In this document: positions 18,050 to 25,345 of the stretch, in pieces
Numbering within the stretch: the stretch's first letter is position 1
How the letters are laid out: the number at the start of each line of letters is the position of its first letter
IMG/VR virus record: IMGVR_UViG_3300046777_000499
Coordinates: 1-26,755 of that record
Reading direction: 5' to 3' (one strand)
DNA: 26,755 nt
Origin: a virus
The notes under the pieces: generated by a model
Told to the model about the DNA's origin: nothing
The model's input: only the letters and a program-made list of their open reading frames with translations
The model's database searches: none
Position numbers and translations under genes: made by a program

Positions 18050-18508
18050 ATGCTGATCAATACCTTCGATTGCGGTCCTCGTAACGCCAAGATCCTCGAA
18101 GAGGCTGCTGAGTTTTTTGCCGCTCAGTTGCTGCATGCTCGTACTGCCAAGTGCATCGAGCTCGATCTTGAAATCGTTGACAAGCTTGACGTTCAGGGCG
18201 AATGCATCAGCGAAGACGACTGCAAGAACCCTCGCTACTTTACCATCCGTCTCCGCAAGCAGAAGCTCGACGAGATGATCAAGACTCTGGGCCACGAGAT
18301 GGTCCATGTCAAGCAGTATGCCAAGAACGAGCTGAGCAAGCAGATGCGCATGACTCGCCGTGGAATCGGTATCGGTTCAAAGTGGCACGGCGAATGGTGG
18401 GATCCGAAGGGTAAAGAAGACGACTACTGGGATTCTCCATGGGAGATCGAAGCGTATGGCCGTGAAGTCGGCCTTCATCACAAGTGGGTAGCACACAAAG
18501 GAAAGTAA
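18050..18508 (+). CDS. SprT-like zinc metallopeptidase
   Basis: 152 residues. TLGHEMVHVKQY has HEMVH (82-86), the HExxH zinc site; SPWEIEAYGREVGL further on fits the third-ligand region. KCIELDLEIVDKL and YFTIRLRKQ are strands before the active helix. SprT/Spartan-type proteases cut DNA-bound or cytosolic proteins; phage copies have no fixed role. Expression appears controlled by the palindromic promoter immediately upstream. Confidence 0.85.
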   Translation: MLINTFDCGPRNAKILEEAAEFFAAQLLHARTAKCIELDLEIVDKLDVQGECISEDDCKNPRYFTIRLRKQKLDEMIKTLGHEMVHVKQYAKNELSKQMRMTRRGIGIGSKWHGEWWDPKGKEDDYWDSPWEIEAYGREVGLHHKWVAHKGK

Positions 18509-18509
18509 G

Positions 18510-18722
18510 ATGAAGTATTGGTTGATCGTATTCCTTTTCGACGTCAACGGCGAGTTTCAGGCCAAGGACATCTACGAAGCAGTTAACCTGCAGCAGTGCG
18601 AGAAGTTTGCTGGAGACTATGCTCGGGCACATATCAACACGAAGATGTCGATGCAGATGCATTGCGTCTCTGACGACCACTATATGGGTCGTTCGAAGGA
18701 TGCAGGAGTAGACTATGACTGA
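18510..18722 (+). CDS. Small hypothetical protein (70 aa)
   Basis: Starts 1 base after the metallopeptidase stop (TAAGATG). MKYWLIVFLFDVNGEFQAKD begins with a hydrophobic strand rather than a clear signal peptide; two Cys (C30, C52 region) could pair. It overlaps the next gene by 8 bases. No family recognised. Confidence 0.65.
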   Translation: MKYWLIVFLFDVNGEFQAKDIYEAVNLQQCEKFAGDYARAHINTKMSMQMHCVSDDHYMGRSKDAGVDYD

Positions 18723-19155
18723 ACGTGTAGGTATCGTAGCGAGTTGCTTTGACCTGTTCCATGCAGGTCATGTACTCATGCTGTATGAAGCCAAGAAGAA
18801 CTGCGACCGCCTCGTGGTAGCTCTTCAGTCAGATCCTACTATCGATCGTCCTGAGAAGAACAAGCCGGTCCAAGGTCTGTTCGAACGTTACATTCAAGTC
18901 GAGTCATGTGAATATGTGGATCAGGTAGTTCCATACGATACTGAAGCAGATCTCTACAATCTACTTGCTGGTTATGACTGGGATGTTCGCTTCCTCGGCG
19001 AGGATTACGTAGGTCGTTACGACTTTACTGGTTCGAGTCTCGATATTCCCATCCACTACTGTTCTCGCAAGCACGGTTATAGCTCGTCAGATCTTCGTGC
19101 TCGTATTGAACAGGCAGGTGCTACACTAGCTAACGAAGGAGCTGTAAAGAAATGA
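18715..19155 (+). CDS. Cytidylyltransferase-like nucleotidyltransferase
   Basis: 146 residues. CFDLFHAGHVLMLYEAK contains the HxGH motif (16-19) of the nucleotidyltransferase superfamily, VVALQSDPTID the substrate strand, PVQGLFERYIQVESCEYVD the R-containing helix, and KHGYSSSDLRARI the (I/Y)SSS/T-type end motif. This is the layout of TagD/RfaE-type enzymes that join CMP or AMP to a phosphorylated alcohol or sugar. Product unknown. It overlaps its neighbours by 8 and 4 bases. Confidence 0.9.
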   Translation: MTERVGIVASCFDLFHAGHVLMLYEAKKNCDRLVVALQSDPTIDRPEKNKPVQGLFERYIQVESCEYVDQVVPYDTEADLYNLLAGYDWDVRFLGEDYVGRYDFTGSSLDIPIHYCSRKHGYSSSDLRARIEQAGATLANEGAVKK

Positions 19156-19595
19156 GTAAGTGGTCTGAACGTTTCCTCGAGTTGGCTGATCATGTAGCTA
19201 CATGGTCCAAGGATCCTCGTACCAAGGTCGGCTGCGTCATCGTAGACAAGCAGAACCGTATCGTCTCTCTCGGCTTCAATGGCTTTCCTCGAGGTGTGAA
19301 GGATCTGGCCGAACGATACAACGATCGCGCTGTCAAGCAGATGTTCGTGGCTCATGCCGAACGTAACGCTCTTGACAACGCTCCTCTGTCTGTAGAAGGT
19401 TGCACTCTCTACAGTCCTCTACTTCCGTGCAACGAATGTGCGAAGAGCATCATTCAGAAGGGCATCAAGAAGGTGATCTCGTATGCACCTGTCGAAGATG
19501 TCCCTCACTTTAATTGGGAAGTCACAAAAAAGATGTTTCAAGAAGCTGACGTCCAACTCTATCTTATAAATAAACCCGTCACGCCTAATGGGTGA
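19152..19595 (+). CDS. cd: dCMP deaminase (T4 cd-like)
   Basis: 147 residues. H68-A69-E70 (HAERNAL) and PCNEC (C93, C96) are the zinc and proton-shuttle site of the deoxycytidylate deaminase family; DPRTKVGCVIVD and GFNGFPRG match dCMP deaminases. It converts dCMP to dUMP to feed thymidylate synthesis during phage replication. ATGA-linked to the nucleotidyltransferase gene. A late promoter box lies inside its 3' end for the next gene. Confidence 0.95.
   Translation: MSKWSERFLELADHVATWSKDPRTKVGCVIVDKQNRIVSLGFNGFPRGVKDLAERYNDRAVKQMFVAHAERNALDNAPLSVEGCTLYSPLLPCNECAKSIIQKGIKKVISYAPVEDVPHFNWEVTKKMFQEADVQLYLINKPVTPNG
19565..19572 (+). promoter_or_regulatory. T4-type late promoter for hsp20
   Basis: TATAAATA within the last codons of the deaminase gene, 56 bases before the hsp20 start. 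Its position just before a new gene with a fresh ribosome-binding site supports function. Confidence 0.6.
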
Positions 19596-19627
19596 CAAAC
19601 TACAACTCGCTTAATAAGGAGAAAACT

Positions 19628-20143
19628 ATGTGGAATCATACCCACTCGTTTAAGGACCTCGATCGTTTCTTTGTTGGATTCGATAAGGTCGCGGAGAAGA
19701 TGGCAACAGTCGCAGATGAAACTGCAAAGCTTGCTGCAAAGTATCCTCCATACAATCTCAAAAAGATCGATGATAACAAGTACACTATCGAAATCGCGGT
19801 TGCTGGTTTCGGTAAGCAAGATCTTGAGATCGAGATCATTGATGATAAACTTATCATCAAGGGCAATGTCCGTAACGGCGAAGAAGCCGAACAAGACTCT
19901 AAGGGCGAATGGACATGGCCTCAAGTTCTCTATCAAGGACTTGCAATGCGCCCGTTCACCCGCACCTTTAGTCTCGCAGATAATGTTGAGATCCGCGGTG
20001 CATCGCTGATCAATGGCATTCTTAAGATCGCTCTCGAAGCTATTATTCCGGAGCACAAGAAGCCAAAGAAGATCGACATTCAAGATGAGGAAACATCTGC
20101 ACCTTCGACTGCAGAGTATCTCGCAGAACGTAAGGCAAAGTAA
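19628..20143 (+). CDS. Small heat shock protein (Hsp20/IbpA-like)
   Basis: 171 residues from ATG 19628, chosen for AAGGAG 7 bases upstream; the GTG at 19592 has no site. YPPYNLKKIDDNKYTIEIAVAGF starts the alpha-crystallin domain, with KLIIKGNVRN, FTRTFSLADNVEIRGASLING and LKIALEAIIP completing it. The acidic C-terminal tail is longer than in IbpA. Hsp20 in T4-like phages is found in cyanophages and others and likely protects assembling proteins; the late promoter agrees. Confidence 0.95.
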   Translation: MWNHTHSFKDLDRFFVGFDKVAEKMATVADETAKLAAKYPPYNLKKIDDNKYTIEIAVAGFGKQDLEIEIIDDKLIIKGNVRNGEEAEQDSKGEWTWPQVLYQGLAMRPFTRTFSLADNVEIRGASLINGILKIALEAIIPEHKKPKKIDIQDEETSAPSTAEYLAERKAK

Positions 20144-20144
20144 G

Positions 20145-20237
20145 ATGGAAAAATATGTAGTGCCCGTTTCTCGGGCTGCGCACATCTGTGTGGCTGCTAT
20201 GTGTGCTATGGTTCTCTATAGCTTGCTAGCAATCTAA
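20145..20237 (+). CDS. 30-residue membrane peptide
   Basis: ATG 20145 lies 1 base after the hsp20 stop. VSRAAHICVAAMCAMVLYSLLAI is a single hydrophobic helix with a short charged start. Its place immediately before a terminator and coupling to hsp20 support a real gene; no similarity is claimed. Confidence 0.5.
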   Translation: MEKYVVPVSRAAHICVAAMCAMVLYSLLAI

Positions 20238-20240
20238 AAA

Positions 20241-20268
20241 GAAGGGGAGGTTTCGGCCTCCCCTTTAT
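20241..20268 (+). terminator. Rho-independent terminator after hsp20
   Basis: AAGGGGAGG (20242-20250) and CCTCCCCTT (20257-20265) form a 9-bp stem with a 6-base loop, A run before and short T-rich tail after. Confidence 0.85.
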
Positions 20269-20280
20269 AGTAAGGTGATT

Positions 20281-20802
20281 ATGGTTCAGGTTGTCAAAAA
20301 CTTTTTAAACGAACATCTATACCAAGATTGTATTAGATCTGCTATGCAGACTTATACTGCTGGAGAGCACGTATTCTTTTCGAATGCAAACTGGCCATAT
20401 GATATTGTAAAGGATAGTTATCCTGTTCTGTGTCATATGATCTATAGCGATTCAGATCTTTTTCGAAACTTAACAGAACAGCTTCGAGAATACGGTTACG
20501 AGCCGTGTACAGATAGAGCTTTGATGTTCTACTATTGGACTACGTTCAGCTATATACCATGGCACGATGATACTGAACAGCAAGATTGCGCTATCACTGT
20601 GTATCTAAACGAAGAGTGGCATAAGGACCACGGAGGATACTTCCTCTACGAAGATGGTCCTGAAATCAAAGCCATTAAACCTGACAGAAACTTAGCAGTA
20701 ATAAACGATACAGGTACCAGCCACAGCACGACTCCAGTTCATCCAGATGGTAAACTAAGAGTCACGCTGCAGATGTTTGTAAATCGTATCAGGCCCAGGT
20801 AG
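20281..20802 (+). CDS. Second 2OG-Fe(II) oxygenase
   Basis: 173 residues from ATG 20281 with AAGGTG before it. YIPWHDD gives H95 and D97, SHSTTPV gives H148, and KLRVTLQMFVNR gives R160, the full HxD...H...R set. AITVYLNEEWHKDHGGYFLYEDG is typical of the small phage oxygenases also found in T4-like cyanophages. The substrate may be a protein or nucleobase. Its 3' end overlaps the convergent endolysin gene by 14 bases. Confidence 0.92.
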   Translation: MVQVVKNFLNEHLYQDCIRSAMQTYTAGEHVFFSNANWPYDIVKDSYPVLCHMIYSDSDLFRNLTEQLREYGYEPCTDRALMFYYWTTFSYIPWHDDTEQQDCAITVYLNEEWHKDHGGYFLYEDGPEIKAIKPDRNLAVINDTGTSHSTTPVHPDGKLRVTLQMFVNRIRPR

Positions 20803-21406
20803 CAAACTTCTTCGTCTTGGCGATTCTATCTTCAAGACCATGTGTACCGCCGTTCACTCTTTTCGAAATCTGAGTGATGATGGCGTCAGTAACACCCTTA
20901 TCGGCGATAGCGAGTAGACCGTTCTTGCTGAAGAACCACAGCGCAGACTCGAATGCCAACTCCCCGGCAACGATGTCTGGATTCGTTAGAACATCTGGAC
21001 GACCGATGTATGCAGCGAATGCGGTGTAGTTGTCTTTACCTGTCAACTGGATTGGACCACGGCCACGAAACTTCCATCCATCACCTGAACTTTCTGGTCC
21101 ATTACCCATGCGACTGGCATAAACCTTGTTAGCGATCTTCTCAGGGTTACGGGCATAGCCTGCAGTCGAAGCTACTGTAGGAAAGTACTTCTTAAAGGTC
21201 TTGGTAAGACCGTCTGCAGAGTAGTTGAGGTTCTCTGAGAATGCTTTGAAGTTTCCTGACTCATGCGCGCACTGACCGAAGAAATGCGCAGCTTGGTTGT
21301 TAGTCAAGTTGAAGTGCTTCTTAGCTGCCTTGTATGTTCCTGGCCCCCATGCACCGTCTGCAGTGGTACCACATTTTGTTTGAAGAGCTTGTAATGGGTT
21401 ACTCAT
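20789..21406 (-). CDS. Endolysin, glycoside hydrolase family 19 (chitinase/lysozyme-like)
   Basis: 205 residues, the only gene on the minus strand. The N-terminus MSNPLQALQTKCGTTADGAW is a short DGxWGPxT peptidoglycan-binding-like repeat. GQCAHESGNFKAFSENLNYS holds the catalytic Glu, and WKFRGRGPIQLTGKDNY is the GH19 signature. It degrades peptidoglycan at lysis; no signal peptide, so a holin or similar is required. AAAAGGT lies 8 bases before its ATG. It faces the 2OG oxygenase gene and diverges from gp43. Confidence 0.95.
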   Translation of the reverse strand: MSNPLQALQTKCGTTADGAWGPGTYKAAKKHFNLTNNQAAHFFGQCAHESGNFKAFSENLNYSADGLTKTFKKYFPTVASTAGYARNPEKIANKVYASRMGNGPESSGDGWKFRGRGPIQLTGKDNYTAFAAYIGRPDVLTNPDIVAGELAFESALWFFSKNGLLAIADKGVTDAIITQISKRVNGGTHGLEDRIAKTKKFATWA

Positions 21407-21423
21407 TTTTCTTACCTTTTCTG

Positions 21424-21452
21424 TTTACTTTAATTCGCGGTAAGGTTATAAC
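21424..21452 (+). promoter_or_regulatory. Early-type phage promoter for DNA polymerase
   Basis: TTTACT at 21424-21429, 17 bases, TATAAC at 21447-21452, in the 73-base gap between the divergent endolysin and gene 43. Confidence 0.7.
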
Positions 21453-21479
21453 TAATAATGAGCCGATACTGGAGATCTC

Positions 21480-23987
21480 ATGAAATTTTATACTAACGTC
21501 ACGCGTCATCGCAATCACATCTTAGTCCGCGGAATATCTGACGGAAAGCCTATCAAATTTTCTACTAAGTACAAACCATATTTATTCGTTCAAGCGAATA
21601 CACGAACTGAATACAAGAACCTGAAGGGTGAGTACGTCGGAAAGATGGAGTTCGACTCTATGTCAGAGACTCGCGAGTTCCTTCAGAAGTACGACAACGT
21701 GGCTGGCATGAACATCTACGGTCTCACCGACTGGCCTTACATGTACATTTATGACAATTACAAGGGAGAGATCAGGTATGATCCCTCTCTTATTTCCGTT
21801 TGCTCGATCGACATCGAGACCTCCATTGAAGGTGGTTTCCCTGACATCGAGCTAGCTAACAATGAAATCACGGCTATTACCATCGGCCGCAATGGTAAGA
21901 AGACAGTCTTTGGTTGCGGTGACTACAAGGAGCATCAAGATAATGTTCAATACTACAAGTGCGCAGACGAAGCTGCACTCCTTCTCGCCTTTCTCGAAGT
22001 CTGGAACGGATCACTCTATTCACCTGACGTTATCACGGGCTGGAACATCGAGTTCTTCGACGTCCCTTACCTCGTCAACCGAATCCGTAGGATCCTTGGT
22101 GGCGATCACGCGGAACGACTTTCACCGTGGAAAATCCTACGTGAGTACAACCTTGAAATCCGTGGACGCAAGTCGACTTGCTACACTCCTGTCGGAGTCG
22201 CTGTCCTTGATTACATCCAGCTCTACAAGAAGTTCACTTACACACAGCAAGAGTCCTATCGCCTAGACTACATCGCTCAGGTAGAACTCGGTGAAGGTAA
22301 GGTAGACTATCGAGACGAAGGTTACGAGAACCTCGACGACCTTCGTTTCAGAAACTTCCAGCGTTACATCGAGTACAACATTCGAGACGTCGAGATCGTT
22401 GAACGCCTCGAAGACAAGATGAAGTTGATTGAGCTCGTCTATGCCATGTCTTACGACGCCAAGGTAAACTATGAAGATACCTTGACGACAGTGAAGCAGT
22501 GGGACGTAATCACTCACAACTACCTGTTGGATAGAAACATCGTCGTTCCTCAGAACGATAAGAACAAGCCGGACCGAGCATTCGTTGGCGGATACGTCAA
22601 GGATCCAAAGATCGGCATGAGTAAATGGGTTGTGTCGTTCGATCTTAACTCCCTTTATCCACACCTTATCATGCAGTACAACATCTCCCCCGAGACTCTT
22701 GTCACTCGCTTGAAAGATAAGGTGTCGATCGACGACCTACTTGTTGGCAGCGCTAGTCAGTTTGGTGACTATCTTAATAAGACGAACTGTACTATCGCTG
22801 CCAACCTTTGTATCTATACGAAGGAAAAGCGTGGCTTCCTGCCGACCATCATGGATCGCATGTACAACGATCGTACGAAGTACAAGAAGCAGATGATCGA
22901 GTGCAAGAAAGAATACGAGAAGACGAAGGATCCTCAGCTCGTCAAGGAAATTGCACGTCTTGATAACATGCAGATGGCCAAGAAGATCCAGCTGAACTCG
23001 GCTTATGGTGCTCTCGGTAACAAGTGGTTCCGTTGGTTCGATGTGAACAACGCCGAAGCCATCACCACCTCTGGTCAGTTGAGCATTCGTTGGATCGAGA
23101 ACAAGATCAACGAGTATCTCAACAAGCTGCTGAAGACAGAGAACTTCGACTACGTGTTGGCTTCTGATACCGACTCGATCTACATCACCATGGAATACCT
23201 CGTCAAGAGCGTGTTCGGTGACAACGAGCCTGAGCCGAAGAAGGTGGTTCAGTACCTCGACAAGATCTGCAAGGAACGTATCGAACCGTACATCGATCGG
23301 TCGTACCAAGAGCTGGCTACCTACATGCATGCCTACGATCAGAAGATGCAGATGAAGCGAGAGAACATCGCAGACAAGGGCATCTGGAAAGCCAAGAAGA
23401 TGTACATCCTCAACGTGTGGAACTCCGAAGGTGTGGAGTACGAGAAGCCAAAGCTGAAGATGATGGGTATCGAAGCGGTTCGTTCTTCCACTCCAACCGC
23501 ATGCCGTGATGCCATTAAGAAGTCTCTTGAGTTGATCATGAGTGGCAACGAGTCTGACCTGCAGAGGTACGTAGCCGACTTCAAGACCAAGTTCAGATCG
23601 TTGGGCTTCGAAGACGTGGCATTCACTCGCGGTGTCAAAGACATCGAGAAGTATTGGGTTGCTGGTAGGTTCCAGAACCAGACGCCTATCCACGTTCGAG
23701 GTTCTGTAGTTTACAACGAGATGCTCAAGAAGCTACGACTGACTAATAAATATGAATCCATAGCCAGCGGCGAGAAGATCAAGTTCGTGTATCTCAAGAA
23801 CCCGAACCCGGCAAGAGACTACGTCATCTCCTGTCCGAACGGATTGCCGAAGGAACTCAAGATGGAAGAATACATCGACTACGATCAGCAGTTCGAGAAA
23901 GGCTACCTCAGCCCGATCGAATCTATCACCAGCACTATGGGTTGGCAAGCTGAGAAGAGAGCAACACTAGAAGATTGGTTCAACTAA
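21480..23987 (+). CDS. 43: Family B DNA polymerase (T4 gp43 homolog)
   Basis: 835 residues, similar to other T4-like gp43 (T4 898). Exonuclease motif I DIE (D111, E113), Exo II TGWNIEFFDVPYLV and Exo III region YIEYNIRDVEIVERL are present. Polymerase motif A is DLNSLYP (D388), motif B KIQLNSAYG (K502) and motif C SDTDS (D563, D565). It is a replicative polymerase with proofreading. The C-terminus RATLEDWFN is the clamp-binding tail, echoed in two other proteins here. Own promoter; the stop overlaps the next ATG. Unlike T4, it does not directly follow regA; about 15.9 kb intervene. Confidence 0.98.
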   Translation: MKFYTNVTRHRNHILVRGISDGKPIKFSTKYKPYLFVQANTRTEYKNLKGEYVGKMEFDSMSETREFLQKYDNVAGMNIYGLTDWPYMYIYDNYKGEIRYDPSLISVCSIDIETSIEGGFPDIELANNEITAITIGRNGKKTVFGCGDYKEHQDNVQYYKCADEAALLLAFLEVWNGSLYSPDVITGWNIEFFDVPYLVNRIRRILGGDHAERLSPWKILREYNLEIRGRKSTCYTPVGVAVLDYIQLYKKFTYTQQESYRLDYIAQVELGEGKVDYRDEGYENLDDLRFRNFQRYIEYNIRDVEIVERLEDKMKLIELVYAMSYDAKVNYEDTLTTVKQWDVITHNYLLDRNIVVPQNDKNKPDRAFVGGYVKDPKIGMSKWVVSFDLNSLYPHLIMQYNISPETLVTRLKDKVSIDDLLVGSASQFGDYLNKTNCTIAANLCIYTKEKRGFLPTIMDRMYNDRTKYKKQMIECKKEYEKTKDPQLVKEIARLDNMQMAKKIQLNSAYGALGNKWFRWFDVNNAEAITTSGQLSIRWIENKINEYLNKLLKTENFDYVLASDTDSIYITMEYLVKSVFGDNEPEPKKVVQYLDKICKERIEPYIDRSYQELATYMHAYDQKMQMKRENIADKGIWKAKKMYILNVWNSEGVEYEKPKLKMMGIEAVRSSTPTACRDAIKKSLELIMSGNESDLQRYVADFKTKFRSLGFEDVAFTRGVKDIEKYWVAGRFQNQTPIHVRGSVVYNEMLKKLRLTNKYESIASGEKIKFVYLKNPNPARDYVISCPNGLPKELKMEEYIDYDQQFEKGYLSPIESITSTMGWQAEKRATLEDWFN

Positions 23988-24217
23988 TGGCACAATTTGA
24001 TATCGACCTAGACTTCGACTTTGGTTTTACTACCACGACAGAAGAAGAGATGAAGCAAGAAGGCAACGATAAGGCTCATATGATGTATGATGCCATCCTT
24101 CCATTGCTAATGAACCTCAAGAAAGATGCAGATAAGAACCCGATCATCAACTGGCCGAATCGTGCCGAGAAGATCGATCAGTTCATTACTAAACTCAATA
24201 AAATATTAGCTAGCTAA
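23987..24217 (+). CDS. Small acidic protein between gp43 and UvsX
   Basis: 76 residues starting in the TAATG overlap with gene 43. The acidic-aromatic N-terminus MAQFDIDLDFDFGFTTTTEE is followed by a helical half (MMYDAILPLLMNLKKDADKN, then a basic C-terminal helix KIDQFITKLNKIL). Position between polymerase and recombinase suggests a replication accessory; small proteins with this position and style occur in other T4-like phages, but no function is known. The stop lies in a TTAGCTAGCTAA palindrome. Confidence 0.75.
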   Translation: MAQFDIDLDFDFGFTTTTEEEMKQEGNDKAHMMYDAILPLLMNLKKDADKNPIINWPNRAEKIDQFITKLNKILAS

Positions 24218-24225
24218 AACAAACA

Positions 24226-24254
24226 TTTACAAATATCCATACATCGGTTATACT
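24226..24254 (+). promoter_or_regulatory. Early-type phage promoter for uvsX-41
   Basis: TTTACA at 24226-24231, 17 bases, TATACT at 24249-24254, 24 bases before the uvsX start. Confidence 0.73.
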
Positions 24255-24277
24255 GGACAATATTGCAAGGAGATTTT

Positions 24278-25345
24278 ATGTCAGACCTACTCAACAAACT
24301 ACGTAAGAATTCGACCGTAAAAGAAACAGATATCCTCGAAGATTCCAAGTTCTTCACAAAGAAGGACATGATTAGTACTACCGTCCCTGCAATCAACATC
24401 GCGCTGTCAGGGCAAATCAACGGTGGCTTTACTCCTGGTCTGACTATTTGGGCAGGTCCTTCGAAGCACTTCAAGACTTCGTTCAGCCTGCTTATGGCGA
24501 AGGCATACATGGACAAGTATCCTGAATCTGTCATCCTGTTCTATGACTCGGAATTCGGTACTCCTCAAGCATACTTCGACTCGTTCGGCATCGACAAGTC
24601 CCGAGTCCTTCATACTCCCATCACCGACGTCGAGCAGCTGAAGTTCGACGTGATGGCTCAGCTCGAGAACATCAATCGTGGTGATCGGGTGATGATGATC
24701 ATCGACTCGGTCGGTAACCTCGCTTCGAAGAAGGAAGTCGAAGACGCACTCAAGCAGAATTCGGCAGCAGACATGACTCGTGCTAAGCAGCTCAAGTCTC
24801 TGTTCCGCATGGTGACACCTCACCTTAATCTCAAGGACATTCCGATGGTTGTGGTCAACCACACCTACATGACAATGGAAATGTTCTCTAAGCCTGTAGT
24901 CTCAGGCGGTACTGGCATCTACTACTCAGCTGACAACATCTACATCCTTGGACGTCAGCAAGAGAAGGAAGGTTCCGAGATCGTCGGCTATAACTTCATC
25001 ATCAACGTAGAAAAGTCTCGTTTCGTCAAGGAAAAGAGCAAGATCCCGATCGAAGTGTCGTGGGAAGAAGGCATCAGCAAGTGGTCTGGCCTCCTCGACC
25101 TTGCTCTCGAATCCGGTCATGTCATCAAGCCTAAAAACGGCTGGTACCAGAAGGTAGACATGGAAACTGGCGAGATCGAAGATAAATCCTATCGCATGAA
25201 CGATACCTACAACTTCAGCTTCTGGCATCCGATCCTATCGTGTCCGAAGTTCGTGAAGTTCATCGAAGACAAGTATCGTGTTGCCAACGGTAACATCATG
25301 CAAGAAGATACAGTCGAAGACGTCTACGAGATGGAGGATGAATGA
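24278..25345 (+). CDS. uvsX: UvsX recombinase (RecA-like)
   Basis: 355 residues (T4 UvsX 391) from ATG 24278, chosen for GGAG 7 bases before it. Walker A GPSKHFKT (60-67) has the phage-type variant, Walker B RVMMIIDSVG (about 137-146), and LFRMVTPHLNLKDIPMVVVN with the following H is the switch region of the family. It forms filaments on single-stranded DNA for recombination-dependent replication. Its C-terminus is acidic (EDTVEDVYEMEDE). ATGA overlap with gene 41. Transcribed from its own promoter. Confidence 0.97.
   Translation: MSDLLNKLRKNSTVKETDILEDSKFFTKKDMISTTVPAINIALSGQINGGFTPGLTIWAGPSKHFKTSFSLLMAKAYMDKYPESVILFYDSEFGTPQAYFDSFGIDKSRVLHTPITDVEQLKFDVMAQLENINRGDRVMMIIDSVGNLASKKEVEDALKQNSAADMTRAKQLKSLFRMVTPHLNLKDIPMVVVNHTYMTMEMFSKPVVSGGTGIYYSADNIYILGRQQEKEGSEIVGYNFIINVEKSRFVKEKSKIPIEVSWEEGISKWSGLLDLALESGHVIKPKNGWYQKVDMETGEIEDKSYRMNDTYNFSFWHPILSCPKFVKFIEDKYRVANGNIMQEDTVEDVYEMEDE

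Noticed and set aside
22737-23693. 318-codon minus-strand open frame antisense to the polymerase gene
   Set aside because: It mirrors the codon structure of gp43, lacks a ribosome-binding site and shows no protein-like motif.
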